Shown: positions 11,793-22,310 of the stretch, piece by piece
Numbering within the stretch: position 1 is the stretch's first letter
How the letters are laid out: each line of letters begins with the position of its first letter
Assembly: GCA_964023205.1 (NCBI GenBank)
Contig: OZ026835.1
Location: 19,746,246-19,810,245 of the forward strand
Origin: Lutraria lutraria
Lineage: Eukaryota > Mollusca > Bivalvia > Venerida > Mactridae
Direction of reading: 5' to 3'
Length of the DNA stretch: 64,000 bases
Notes under the pieces: model-generated
What the model saw: only the letters and a program-made list of their open reading frames with translations
What the model was told of the DNA's origin: nothing
Databases searched by the model: none
Program-made: the position numbers and the translations under genes

Positions 11793-13816
11793 ATCATTTT
11801 AAACATGTTTTATCTGATGACAATGAGTTTTCAAATAACGACATTGAAAACGAGATAAATAATAGTAATATTAATGATATTCAACATAATGATTATCTTG
11901 ACAGTAGGATCACTGAAACCGAAGTATTAAGGGCAATTTCGTCATTAAAACGGGGTAAAAGTGGAGGTATAGATTGCCTAATACCCGAAATATTTATTGA
12001 TTGTAAACATTTACTCACGCCGTTACTATGTAAACTCTTTAACTTTATGTATACAACTTGTTCGTACCCGGATAATTGGACTAAAGGTGTCATTGTTCCA
12101 ATACCAAAGAAAGGTGATCCTAATGACGTTAATAACTACAGGGGAATCACTCTTACATCAATTTTTTCAAAAATATTTTCGGTGGTCTTGGATAATAGAT
12201 GTCGTAATTGGGCTGATCAAAATAAACTTTTATCTGATTTTCAATTTGGATTTCGGAAAGGGAAAAGTACAACAGAATGTATATTTGTTTTACAATCAAT
12301 TATTGATAAAGTTATTTCCAAAGATGAGAAAAAATTATTTTGTGCCTTCATAGATTTTCGCAAAGCTTTTGATGTAGTGTATAGAAAAGGGATTTGGTTC
12401 AAACTTCTACAGTATGGGGCATCGAGCCGACTTGTTAAAATGTTACAAAAAATTTATGAAACAGTAAAATCTTGTGTCCGAGTTAATGGGTCCAATACCG
12501 ACAGTTTTTATACAACGCAAGGGCTCAAGCAGGGTGAGCCATTATCCCCAATACTATTTTTGTTTTTTATAAATGATATGTATACATGTACTGAACTAAA
12601 TGATAATAATCTAGACGTATTTAGTGTAGGAGAATTACGCTTATTTCTTATATTATTTGCTGATGATACTGTTTTATTTTCTTATTCGAAAGAGGGATTG
12701 CAACATTTATTAAATAATCTGTATACATACTGTACAAAATGGGGAATTAACGTCAACGTTGACAAAACAGTTGCTATGGTATTTAAGAAAGGTAATAATC
12801 CGGAAAATGTAGATGTATTTTATAATGAGCGAAAATTAAGGATCGTTACAAAATTTACTTATTTAGATGTCTGTCTTTCAGCTAATGGTTGTTTTTATCA
12901 AGCCCAAAAATCATTAGCACAGCAGGCATATAGAGCCTTGTTTTCAATCTATTCTTTATATGAATCTGTTCCATTTTGTATTACAGAAAAGATAAAACTT
13001 TTTGACTCGATGGTAATACCTATTTTAAACTACGGATGTGAAGTTTGGGGCTTTCACAAATCGTTAGATATAGAACGTATACATTTAAAATTTCTTAAAA
13101 AACTATTATGTGTTACACAACAAACTACTAATGCTACAATATATGGAGAACTTGCCCGAGTACCAATGAGTTTAATACGCAAAAAACGAATTATTAAATT
13201 TTGGTTTAAAATAATAAACAATCAAGATACATTGATATTCAAATTATTCAATATGCGTGATCAAAATGGTAATTTTATTAATACGTGGGCAAATGAAGTT
13301 AAAATTTTATTAAATAATCTAGGATTTTCTTATTTATGGAACAATATTAATGTATCAAAAGAGCAAATGTCAAGTTTAATTAGATGTTTATATGATCAAT
13401 ATTATCAGAAATGGTTCAACGAAATAAATACTCTATCAAAATTGGAAAGTTATCGTATATACAAAACTCATTTTCAGGTCGAACAATATTTAAATATAAA
13501 TAATGATAAATACAGAATAGCCTTAACAAGATTTATATGCTCCTCTCACAATTTATTAATTGAAGAAGGTAGACATAGGAATATTCCAAAAGAACAAAGA
13601 TTGTGTAATAAATGTAGCATGTTAAGTATAGAAAACGAATACCATTTTTTATTAGTGTGTCCATTTTATAGAAATTTAAGAAAAGACTATTTACCTAAGT
13701 ATTACAATCATTGGCCAAATATTTTTAAATTCAAAAAATTGTTAAACGCATCAAACATTAATTTATTAAATAAATTATCGAAATTCATTTATTTAGCAAA
13801 TTTATTAAGAGCATAA
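11747..13816 (+). CDS. LINE ORF2, reverse transcriptase and C-terminal zinc-knuckle part
   Basis: An uninterrupted frame opens at 11747; its first ATG is at 12047, giving 589 residues. Upstream of that ATG the frame already shows RT thumb/finger-leading sequence (ISSLKRGKSGGID). Counted from the ATG: GVIVPIPKKGD (14-24), NNYRGITL (29-36), FGFRKGKSTT (67-76), FIDFRKAFD with the first catalytic Asp (101-109), GLKQGEPLSP (159-168), FADD with the catalytic Asp pair (204-207), and a C-terminal CX2CX9HX4C knuckle (around 13603-13660). This enzyme primes cDNA synthesis on nicked chromosomal DNA. The catalytic residues are present, so RT activity is conceivable, although the linked endonuclease is broken. 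Confidence 0.85.
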   Translation, partial: TKKSQKTNITKSDFLNHFKHVLSDDNEFSNNDIENEINNSNINDIQHNDYLDSRITETEVLRAISSLKRGKSGGIDCLIPEIFIDCKHLLTPLLCKLFNFMYTTCSYPDNWTKGVIVPIPKKGDPNDVNNYRGITLTSIFSKIFSVVLDNRCRNWADQNKLLSDFQFGFRKGKSTTECIFVLQSIIDKVISKDEKKLFCAFIDFRKAFDVVYRKGIWFKLLQYGASSRLVKMLQKIYETVKSCVRVNGSNTDSFYTTQGLKQGEPLSPILFLFFINDMYTCTELNDNNLDVFSVGELRLFLILFADDTVLFSYSKEGLQHLLNNLYTYCTKWGINVNVDKTVAMVFKKGNNPENVDVFYNERKLRIVTKFTYLDVCLSANGCFYQAQKSLAQQAYRALFSIYSLYESVPFCITEKIKLFDSMVIPILNYGCEVWGFHKSLDIERIHLKFLKKLLCVTQQTTNATIYGELARVPMSLIRKKRIIKFWFKIINNQDTLIFKLFNMRDQNGNFINTWANEVKILLNNLGFSYLWNNINVSKEQMSSLIRCLYDQYYQKWFNEINTLSKLESYRIYKTHFQVEQYLNINNDKYRIALTRFICSSHNLLIEEGRHRNIPKEQRLCNKCSMLSIENEYHFLLVCPFYRNLRKDYLPKYYNHWPNIFKFKKLLNASNINLLNKLSKFIYLANLLRA

Positions 13817-13976
13817 CTGATATTGTTATTCATAAGTATTTGTAATGCATTATAATGCTTTTCTCATTTTCTTTGTACTTGTATTTTGTTATCGCCATCT
13901 TGTTTGTATCATTTTGTAAATGGCGATAAACTTGTAAAAGTTTATGCAAATAAATCTATTGTATTGTATTGTATTG

Positions 13977-14387
13977 CTATCACTACAATTCATTTATTTG
14001 AACCTGAAAGATAATATCAAATCAATAAATAAATAAATTACAATTGACAGGTATATGTATGTACTCGTTGGAAATGTGGATGTTCAAATTGCAAAGCACG
14101 TACGACATATGCGCAAGAAAATGTACGTACGTGTACATGCACATGTATATTATAAACTAATTAGCTGACGCATAATACGAACACAAGTTATAATACACAA
14201 TCAGCAAATGTCTTGCACGTGCACATCAACAGGTGTTTCACATCTATACATATTATGTACCAACAAGTCATACTTAGTAACTTAACACAGACACAAATCT
14301 AGTATGTTTATACATGAATTTTTCTTCAAAATATTAACCATATAGGCTTTATCAAGCGGTTCGCTAGGACAAGCAACATTTACCGGA
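13977..14387. other. AT-rich spacer after the LINE
   Basis: Nothing is recognised beyond short simple-sequence patches. Confidence 0.4.
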
Positions 14388-14683
14388 ACATAACATAACA
14401 TACCTTTATTTCTCTCAATACATGCAATATACATTGTATAAACATGTCAACATGAGGTATTACATTCATGCAAAAGGGTACGAGGCGTAAAAATACATAC
14501 ATATATATACATACATGTTCACTAAAGCAATTTCATTTAGGTAGGTGTAACCAAATTCTGTTAAATTCACTTTATATTTAAACTGATATAAAAACTGTTA
14601 AGAATGTTTCTTTTAAATGATTTCTTTCTTTATTCCTTTTTATTATTATTATTTTGCCGGAGAGTCGCCTGATTCTAAATGTG
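14388..14683 (-). mobile_element. Dispersed repeat C, copy 1 (retroelement 3'-end type)
   Basis: This segment is the approximate reverse complement of 41727-42030. Shared features on the minus strand are tttagaatcagg, a caaaataataataa stretch, aacattcttaacagttttta, tttacgcctcgta, and a terminal (TGTTA)n-like tail. The tail suggests the 3' end of a non-LTR element on the minus strand. The coding part is absent. Confidence 0.55.
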
Positions 14684-14789
14684 GTTAGAACAGAACATAT
14701 TCTTTTATTCACCCAAGTATAGATTATACAATATGGGGATACAACATAATGACAATACATAATAACATGAAACATGTGACTTCCAGCAA

Positions 14790-15560
14790 AACGTTAATTA
14801 TGGCCTAACTTTAGTGTATGTATATAAAAAGAAAGAACAAAAAATAGACAGTAAACGTACGATGGAATAGTACATAATTATATAACTGGCGAGTATCACG
14901 ACGATACATGATAAATGAGGGTTGTTGTATGATTTCGTACACAAAGAATTTACTGAAATAAAATATCATGCTTATACATGACGCTACCAATACGACAGAA
15001 TCCGGAATATTTGACAATAGCTTACCCGAAAATTTGGTGGTGTAATCCGAAATAAACTTTCAATCTCGATGGTTTCCTTGTACATGTACGTGTATATTTT
15101 TATTCAAATTATCATCCATTATCCGAATAGTTTATCCGAAGTCATAAACAAGTCCTTAAAATCACTCAAACTCGTAATTACACACCTATAATCCGAAATC
15201 GACAATTTAATCGAAGACTTAGATCAACCTGTGTTAAAGGGAATATTTGTGTCAAAAGGTGAGAACCACAAATAATGAGGCCGCACATAACAATCTATCG
15301 CTTGCTTGTATTAAATAATGGTAATAAAATTGTCATATTATGACGCTAACTTGGTATGACTGTTCTCTTTAATTTTGGCTTGATCAATAATTGCATGAAT
15401 GATATAATGATTTGACTTTTATATGCAATCAACTTTAAAAGTGTTCACAATAATTCTCGGAGTTGTAACCAAAATGTCCCGAAAATAAACCAAACATACA
15501 CAACACAAGACCAATATAAATCCACAGCACGTGATTTCTTAATTATACCATTACGGAAAA
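14790..15560. other. AT-rich sequence with recurring atccgaa motif
   Basis: The motif atccgaa or close variants recurs several times between about 15020 and 15220. No gene or complete repeat unit is recognised. The motif resembles pieces of pogo-like termini, but no inverted-repeat structure was found. Confidence 0.3.
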
Positions 15561-15576
15561 CTATGGTATACCATAG
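15561..15576. repeat. Perfect 16-bp palindrome
   Basis: CTATGGTATACCATAG is its own reverse complement. It overlaps the start of the 93-bp duplication that follows. Confidence 0.7.
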
Positions 15577-15757
15577 CTGCCTGAACATAAGCAGAACCTT
15601 TTTGTGATGTGAAAAATATCATAAAGTGGCGTGCAATTGTAATATGCCCTGTTCTATTTTCATTATAGCTGCCTAAACATAAGCAGAATATTTTTGTGCT
15701 GTGACTTTATCATAATATGACGTGCAATTTCAATATGCCCTGGTCATTTTTCATCAT
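15572..15757 (+). repeat. Two-copy tandem duplication, 93-bp period
   Basis: atagctgcctgaacataagc at 15572 recurs with one change at 15665. Both copies continue through gacgtgcaatt-like and caatatgccctg-like segments. Confidence 0.65.
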
Positions 15758-15844
15758 TCAATGACTATTTGCTATATCAGTATACGCTGTGAATATGTCA
15801 TTTCAAGATGCCAACTATTTACTAGTATGTAACGGCAAATACTC

Positions 15845-15960
15845 GTATATGTTTATTTGAAATTCAAGTCCATTAAGCCTTGCGGCCCACGAGGACAACA
15901 TATTTACAGATATATACAGACGATACATCATAATGCAAAGCTGATATTAGCTAGCAGCTC
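15845..15960 (-). mobile_element. Retroelement 3' end, minus strand
   Basis: On the minus strand the sequence reads gtcctcgtgggccgcaaggc, followed by an A-rich caaataaac stretch, a terminus like the one near 1540 on the plus strand. Only a short 3' piece is present. Confidence 0.4.
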
Positions 15961-16468
15961 CAAAATTTGACAAAGCGTAGTATAATGTATGATTGATCTT
16001 AATCAGAATCCAAACACATACATGTATCAGAATTCAGAAGTTAGTCACAAAATTAGCGACATCACAATGAAAGGACACTATATGTTCACATTTGTATTGT
16101 AAGTATTATCATATAAGTTGGTTATCATGTATTAGAAATAAATTCCATATACTATAGATGGATACATGTAGTTAAATCGTTACAGCATGGCTATTAAACA
16201 TAAACTATCGACAATATGTTCATATAAAAGAACAATAGACAAGATGCTAAAATTTGTATCAATTATGTTTTAATGTGGCAAATTGACAACATATAATGGA
16301 ATATGAACAGTATATCATAACAAACAAGCATCATGCAACAACGAACTAGCATAATAAAATAGCAACCGGTTCGTTTGTTCCATTTGGGAGCTAGCACGTT
16401 GCAGATATAGTGTATAATTGCTAGTATGGCCTAAAATGGCAACACGGACCAAAACGACACTTATATAG
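15961..16468. other. AT-rich sequence
   Basis: No gene or repeat is recognised. Confidence 0.4.
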
Positions 16469-16640
16469 TACAGTAAAACCTCTCTAGAACGGCCATCTGA
16501 AGAGCAACAACCTCTCTATAACAACACCTTCAAATTTCACTCAACTGATATTTACTATAAATTCAACCTCTGTAGAGCAACAACCTCTAAACAACGTGAT
16601 TATTCGCAGCTCCCACAGGGTGTTGCTCTGCAACACAATA
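16469..16640 (+). mobile_element. MITE family A, copy
   Basis: It starts with tacagtaaaacctctctaga and contains gagcaacaacctctctataa and a second cctctgtagagcaacaacct block. The right terminus (gggtgttgctctg...) has decayed. The organisation matches the better copy at 18616-18796. Confidence 0.65.
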
Positions 16641-16953
16641 TCGGTCCGAATTACCACACTAAATACGCAAAGAGTATTCATGTAATGATAAATGAGCATG
16701 CCATATTAAGATTTGTACACTCATTTATTATATATAAGCATACTTATGTTCTGCTTACGTTGAGACAGTCATAATGTTCCATAGTAAATCTCGCGAACAC
16801 CAACGTCCTATTACACACATATGTATACTGAATAGAAATAGAAGCCACCGATAACTTTGATTGAAGACAGATTGGCGTAAACAATAGCATAAAGTTAGTA
16901 TGCAGACATGCATTTAAAGATGATTCATGCATTGTTGGTGCTGTAATAGGATG

Positions 16954-17045
16954 AGGAAAATAATGTACCCGATACTGTACTCGAACACATGGCCTCCTGT
17001 TTGCAAGGCAGATACTCTACCAACTGAGCTAATCGGTCTGGTATG
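16954..17045 (-). mobile_element. tRNA-headed SINE fragment
   Basis: On the minus strand there is an A-box-like tagctcagttggtagagt followed by a B-box-like gttcgagt and then gggtacattattttcc. The predicted acceptor ends do not pair, so this is not a working tRNA gene. The same 3' junction (ggaaaataatgtacccga on plus) recurs at 40656 and 40808, marking a SINE family. Confidence 0.55.
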
Positions 17046-17217
17046 TCGCAGTCAATTAATTAGCACCGATAATATATATACCTCACTGCTACAGGTCACC
17101 TACAAACCATCAATGCTCTCATATGCCAGTCTTGAACAAGTGTCGTAACGCGTGGACATCCACGAGGTGGTAAGTCGTCAGTATGTCCTGTCGCTCGAAA
17201 TCGTGATTAAAGATAGA

Positions 17218-18205
17218 CTTTCAAACAACACTTGCAACTTTTTATTTAGATATATTGCATCAAGCATACCAGATTTCCTGAAGTTCTTGGCATATTAAAA
17301 ATGCAAAAACTTTCAAAGGGATTTCATTTTACAAATGTCAAAGCGTTTTATTTCAAATGACAACACACGTTCAACTTGCATGCACACGCAAACCGAGTTT
17401 CACGTCGTGTACGCATAAATGCTAAAACAGATTCATTGAATTTCATTCCATGATAAAGCGTTCTAACAAACCGTTTTGCAATAAAAACGCAAATTGCAGT
17501 AAAAAATTAAAATCGGTCAAAACTATTTATTTTCACCAAAATCGATAGAAAATTAATGTTGTTATATGTATGTATCAAATGATTTGCTTTGTGTGTATAT
17601 GATGTATGGGAGTATTAACACATATTTTCATCAAGGGACTATTGTGCACAATTTGGGATATGAAAGAAAGACACTACAATACTAGTTTTAAGATACACCC
17701 ATGTGTGGCGAAAATTATTTGTAAACAAAAAAAATATTTTAGAAAATTATTAAATTTTCTAGATAGGTTAACACTCAAAAATAGATGTCAATATCACGTG
17801 ACATTGTCAATTTTCAAATCAGGCATAACTTTTACACTGAGTATATTGATGAACTCTAGAATTTTTCTAATAACAGCGCATATATAATAATGTACGTTCA
17901 ATTTCAAACTATAATGTAGTAACACATACACATAACACATGTACTGATTTCTTAAACAAATCATTCTCATTCATATCTACGGTGATTTGGAGCAATTTCC
18001 CGCTTTCAGTACATTCAATATCTAAATTTTCATCTTGTAAGATTGCTCTGAAGCAATACCTACTAAATATGCAAAATGGATGGAATATCCACTTATTTAG
18101 AAAAAGGGCTAAGGATCTTTAAAATGTTTATCCATATTTTCATAAATACATATTATGTCGATCGCTATTGTTTTTATTTTCAGATTTGCACGTGTTGTTT
18201 GAAAG
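17218..18205. mobile_element. Non-autonomous DNA transposon with 20-bp terminal inverted repeats
   Basis: The left end CTTTCAAACAACACTTGCAA and the reverse complement of the right end differ at one of 20 positions. The 988-bp interior has no transposase-like frame; the longest frames do not resemble known proteins. No target-site duplication is obvious. The superfamily is unassigned. Confidence 0.65.
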
Positions 18206-18615
18206 CCATGTTGTAATGTATGACATTAAATGTGTTTGTATAATTGTTAATAAATTAAAATAAATTAAATAATGATTATTTTTATTATTAATTGGTTATA
18301 ACGTATCATATTTTATAAATTAATAGTAGCGATAACAGATATTTAACAGTATTGCAGTAGGAATAACTCTTTTTGTCGATTATCATACTTTTACTACATT
18401 AAATCGTATGTACATTCATAATCTTACTATGATATACATAACTGATTGAAACTGCCCTGTATGTACATGATTACCTATAATTTTGTCAAGCTGTATATCC
18501 TCTGCCCTGTAATTGTTTAAAAGAAGACGTTTAATTGACTGAACCACGCAGAATCGTAATGGCATAGCAACGTTGAACTGTATGAGTAGTTTTAGTTTGA
18601 ATTGCCGAAACAATG
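18206..18615. other. AT-rich sequence
   Basis: Nothing is recognised. Confidence 0.4.
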
Positions 18616-18796
18616 TACAATTGAACCTCCCCAGAGCGGCCCTCTGTAGAGCAACAACCTCTCTATAACAACGTTTTCAAATATTCCCTTTAGTTGATAC
18701 TTACAATAAATGTAACCTCTGTAGAGCAACAACCTCTAAACAATGGCCAATATTTGCAGCTCCTACAGGGTGTTGCTCTACAGAGGTCGTACTGTA
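18616..18796 (+). mobile_element. MITE family A, best-preserved copy
   Basis: This 181-bp element begins tacaattgaacctcc and ends gaggtcgtactgta, with TA dinucleotides at both edges. The right terminus, read in reverse complement (tacagtacgacctctgtaga), matches the left terminus imperfectly. The block gagcaacaacctct occurs twice inside. TA insertion sites and such termini fit the Tc1/mariner-pogo group. No coding capacity. Confidence 0.75.
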
Positions 18797-19205
18797 ATTA
18801 TTTCTCATGCTTTCAAAATCACCATAAACTTGCAACATGTCTAACTTGTATCAAAACTTGGATGTAGACTTACACAACTAGTGGTACTATTGTATGCATA
18901 AGAGGCGTCAGGTGATTGAAAGTACAAATCAAACTGATTGTGTCCCCTCCACAAAAAGGCTTTTATTTTTTTATAATTCGACTTAAATTTACATTCTATT
19001 CAAATATGACTTCAAAGAATTCCTACTTTCGACTTCATGTCAAAAAAATACTAGCTTCACTACCTTCGAGTTGAAATTAATTCAAATCTTGCAATCAAGT
19101 TGACAATAACTTTGTGGAAATACATTATGTTTGGATCGATTTCAGTCAAACGACTTTATCATTTATTATATACTTTTTCGAAATTCTCAACGTTTCCTCT
19201 CCCAG
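18797..19205. other. AT-rich sequence
   Basis: Nothing is recognised. Confidence 0.35.
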
Positions 19206-19211
19206 ATCACA

Positions 19212-19430
19212 TCCGCTTCCATAGTCGAGCTGTCAAGATCGTTGACTTTAAGTCATATAACCTCTCACTGATAATGGTCGTGGGGTCGAGCCCCGCTACT
19301 GACCATGTCTCTTTATGTGAGAAAGACGGAGGATGGGAGTCAAGTACTGGTTCTTAATTAGGTGAAATACCACCTCATAAGACCCTGACTGCTGAAAAAG
19401 GGTGAATGAAAACTCAAAAGAACATAGCAG
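19212..19430 (+). mobile_element. tRNA-headed SINE, copy 1
   Basis: The head has a degenerate A-box (catagtcgagctgtcaagat) and a clear B-box (gggtcgagcccc). The body includes catgtctctttatgtgagaa and ggatgggagtcaagtactgg. The copy at 19559 shares this order. Confidence 0.65.
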
Positions 19431-19558
19431 TCACAACAACCAGTGGGTTGATACCATCTTCATGTTCAGCATTATTCTAGTAGATGTGTGAGACATGTCG
19501 GAAAGAGACATATTTTATCGTATACGATTATTTTATACTTGTTCGGAGTTCTACGACC

Positions 19559-19805
19559 CACCTCCGTGGTCGAGAGGTTAATGTCGCTCGTATCAAATCC
19601 CGGTAACCTCTCACAGATAGAGGGTCGTGGGTTCGAGCCCCGCTACCGGGCATGTCTCTTTATGTGAGAAAGTAGGCAGTAACTGTTGCTTACGGAGGAT
19701 GGGAGTCTAGGACTGGTTCTTCCCAGGGATGATGTTTAGGTGAACTGTTCGTCTTACATGACCCTGACTGTTATACGAGGTAGTAAACATTGAAAAGAAC
19801 ATGAC
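19559..19805 (+). mobile_element. tRNA-headed SINE, copy 2
   Basis: Head: ccgtggtcgagaggttaatg (A-box-like) and gggttcgagcccc (B-box). Body: catgtctctttatgtgagaa, then ggatgggagtctaggactgg, then accctgactgttat. SINEs of this kind are transcribed by RNA polymerase III from the head and mobilised by a LINE partner. The same head type is seen at 45144 and 58151. Confidence 0.7.
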
Positions 19806-20217
19806 TTTGAAGAATGTGGTATATAGTTCATAATAATAGAACGCTACATCTGTACATGTACTATATACAATCGAGTTTTGTGTAGATAAAAAACAACAAG
19901 TTGATATTTATTGTCTTTATGTACGGAGAAACAAATAATAGGCCTTACTTCTATTATGACTAATGTACCAATGACAGTATGGTAGCCTTTATACGAGGGT
20001 TAATTGTCAACGTGGATCTGTTTTACGTAAATAAAAGATGTACGGCCGTTTTATGCATAACTTATATTATTATATTTGCATCTTTTAAAAAAAGTGTTAT
20101 ATTACTTCAAGTAGGACTCAAATGACAATGTACAACTAAGTACAGTATACACTAATGTATTATCTGTTTTGTGGTCTTAAGAATGATAAAAAGACGCGTC
20201 AATCCAAATATTCATAT
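19806..20217. other. AT-rich sequence
   Basis: Nothing is recognised. Confidence 0.35.
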
Positions 20218-20745
20218 TGTAATTTTCAGTGTAGTACGAATCCTTAACACAAATTTGAATATCGAACAAATAACGCTTCTAACCATTTAATTTGTGTACA
20301 AAACATCGCACATACCTAACGTGTTCACTTTTTCCACTTTTTGAGTTACACGAATTTGTAACAATGTATATATTTGACATCATAGAAATAGATTTGAGTT
20401 ATATAAAGAACACAAAATACTTTATATTACGTTTGCATTCAGCCTTTGTTCTATATCAATACGAACCATTTTCTGTCAACACATTTTGTGAACTCATGAT
20501 AAAAAACGTGCTTCACGAACCCATCCGTGTTTATTATAGCCAACGTCATACATTCTTCCTTTTGTTCGATATTTAATACCTTGTAAAAGCCATATTAAAA
20601 TAACAATACGTAACAAATTCGTAAAAGTTGATTTCATATAACATTTACCGATTGAGAGGAAGTAACTGCAACATTTATTATGAAGTATTCGACTAGGTTG
20701 TCGCCCTTTGAAGATTTACAGACGACATTCGATATGGCGAATTTC
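20218..20745 (+). repeat. Dispersed element D, copy 1
   Basis: This is one of three directly oriented copies (others at 50328 and 59150). Shared landmarks in order: tttcagtgt, catcgcacatacct, gttcacttt, gagttacac, ttgacatcatagaaat, gaaccattttctgtcaacac, a hairpin (TTTGTGAA at 20485-20492 with TTCACGAA at 20512-20519), and gtcgccctttgaagatttac. No coding capacity or terminal repeats are seen. Confidence 0.7.
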
Positions 20746-20804
20746 ATAAGGCAATTTTTTCATTTTAACAAAAATACATAAAAATCGTTTTTTCCCCTGA
20801 TTTT

Positions 20805-22310
20805 CCAAACGTAAGCCTCAAATACCTCCCAACTACAGCCGTTTTTATATATTAACTTATAAACCTCAAATACATCCCAACTACAGCCTTCTCTCGTATA
20901 CAGTAACATATAAGCCTCAAATACCTCCCAACTACAGCCTTCTCCCCTATACAGTAACATATAAGCCTCAAATACCTCCCAACTACAGCCTTCTCTCCTA
21001 TACAGTAACATATAAGCCTAAAATACCTCCCAACTGCAGCCTTCTCTCGTATACAGTAACCTATAAACCTCAATAAACTCCCAACTAATGTCTTATCTCG
21101 TGTACAGTAACATATAAGCCTCAAATACCTCCCAACTACAGCCTTCTCTTGTATACATTAACTTATAAACCTCAAATACCTCCCAACTACAGCCATCTCT
21201 CGTATACAGTAACCAATACGCCTGAAATACCTCCCAACTACAGCCTTCTCTCGTATACAGTAGTAACCTATAAACCTCAAATACCTCCCGACTACAGTCT
21301 TTTCCCCTAAACAGTAACCTATAAACCTCAAATACCTCCCAACTACAGCCTTCTCCCCTATACAGTAACCTACAAGCCTCAAATACCTCACAACTACCGC
21401 TTTCTCCCCTATACAGTAACCTATAAACCTCAAAAACCTCCCAACTACAGCCTTCTCTCATATACAGTAACCTATAAACCTCAAAAACCTCCCAACTACA
21501 GCCTTCTCTCATATACAGTAACCTATAAACCTCAAATACCTCCCGACTACAGCCTTCTCTCGTATACAGTAACCTATAAACCTCAAATACCTCCCAACTA
21601 CAGCCTTCTCCCCTATACAGTTACCTACAAGCCTCAAATACCTCACAACTACCGCTTTCTCCCCTATACAGTAACCTATAAGCCGCAAATACCTACCAAC
21701 TACAGCCTTCTCTCCTATACAGTAATCTATAAACCTCAAAAACCTCCCAACTACAGCCTTCTCTCATATACAGTAACCTATAAACCTCAAATACCTCCCA
21801 ACTACCGCCTTCTCCCCTATACAGTAACCTATAAGCCTCAAATACCTCCCAACTACAACCTGCTCTCCTATACAGTAACCTATAAACCTCAAATACCTCC
21901 CAACTACCACCTTCTCTCGTATACAGTAACCAATAAGCCTCAAATACCTCCCAACTACAGCCTTCTCTTGTATACATTTAACTTGAAAGCCTCAAATACA
22001 TCCAAACTACAGTCACCTCTCATATACATTAACTTGAAAACCTCAAATACTTCCCAACTACAACCTTCTCAGGTATACATTAACCTAAAAACCTAAAATA
22101 CCTCCAAACTACGGCCTTCTCTCGTATACAGTATTAACTTGAAAACCTCAAATACCTCCCAACTACGGCCTTCTCAGGTATACATTAACCTAAAAACCTA
22201 AAATACCTCCAAACTACGACCTTCTCTCGTATACAGTATTAACTTGAAAACCTCTAATACCTTCCGACTACAGTCACCTCTCATATACAGAAAATTGTAA
22301 ACATCAAATA
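20805..22310 (+). repeat. 51-bp minisatellite
   Basis: About 29 tandem units of 51 bp, each including cctcaaatacctcccaacta and cagccttctc, then tatacagtaac. The middle is well homogenised, while the right flank (from about 21960) is more diverged and contains a ~105-bp double unit repeated at 22060-22250. Because 51 is divisible by three and the unit has no minus-strand stop in two frames, overlapping minus-strand reading frames with 17-residue periods appear. They look like a by-product of the unit, not genes. Confidence 0.9.

Larger units (their letters stand above)
9600..13976 (+). mobile_element. APE-type LINE retrotransposon, near full length
   Basis: The element runs from a GC-richer leader (around 9600-9747) through ORF1, an ORF2 with endonuclease and reverse transcriptase parts, and a short 3' UTR ending in a TATTG simple repeat at about 13953-13976. 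Such tails are common in non-LTR elements. The 5' boundary is uncertain and no target-site duplication was found by eye. ORF1 with coiled coil plus RRM resembles L1-type ORF1 proteins. The zinc-knuckle region after the RT is shared with several APE clades, so the clade is left open. No RNase H is seen. The copy is dead or damaged in the endonuclease but has an uninterrupted RT frame. A second, 5'-truncated relative is at 25862-27471. Confidence 0.88.

Noticed and set aside
16954..17045. Functional Ala-type tRNA gene (TGC in the loop position)
   Set aside because: The acceptor ends do not pair and the same 3' junction recurs in SINE copies.
21093..21512. 139-codon minus-strand frame with GCSWEVFEVY repeats as a gene
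   Set aside because: It is a direct translation of the 51-bp minisatellite, another frame is equally open, and there is no conserved start or end.
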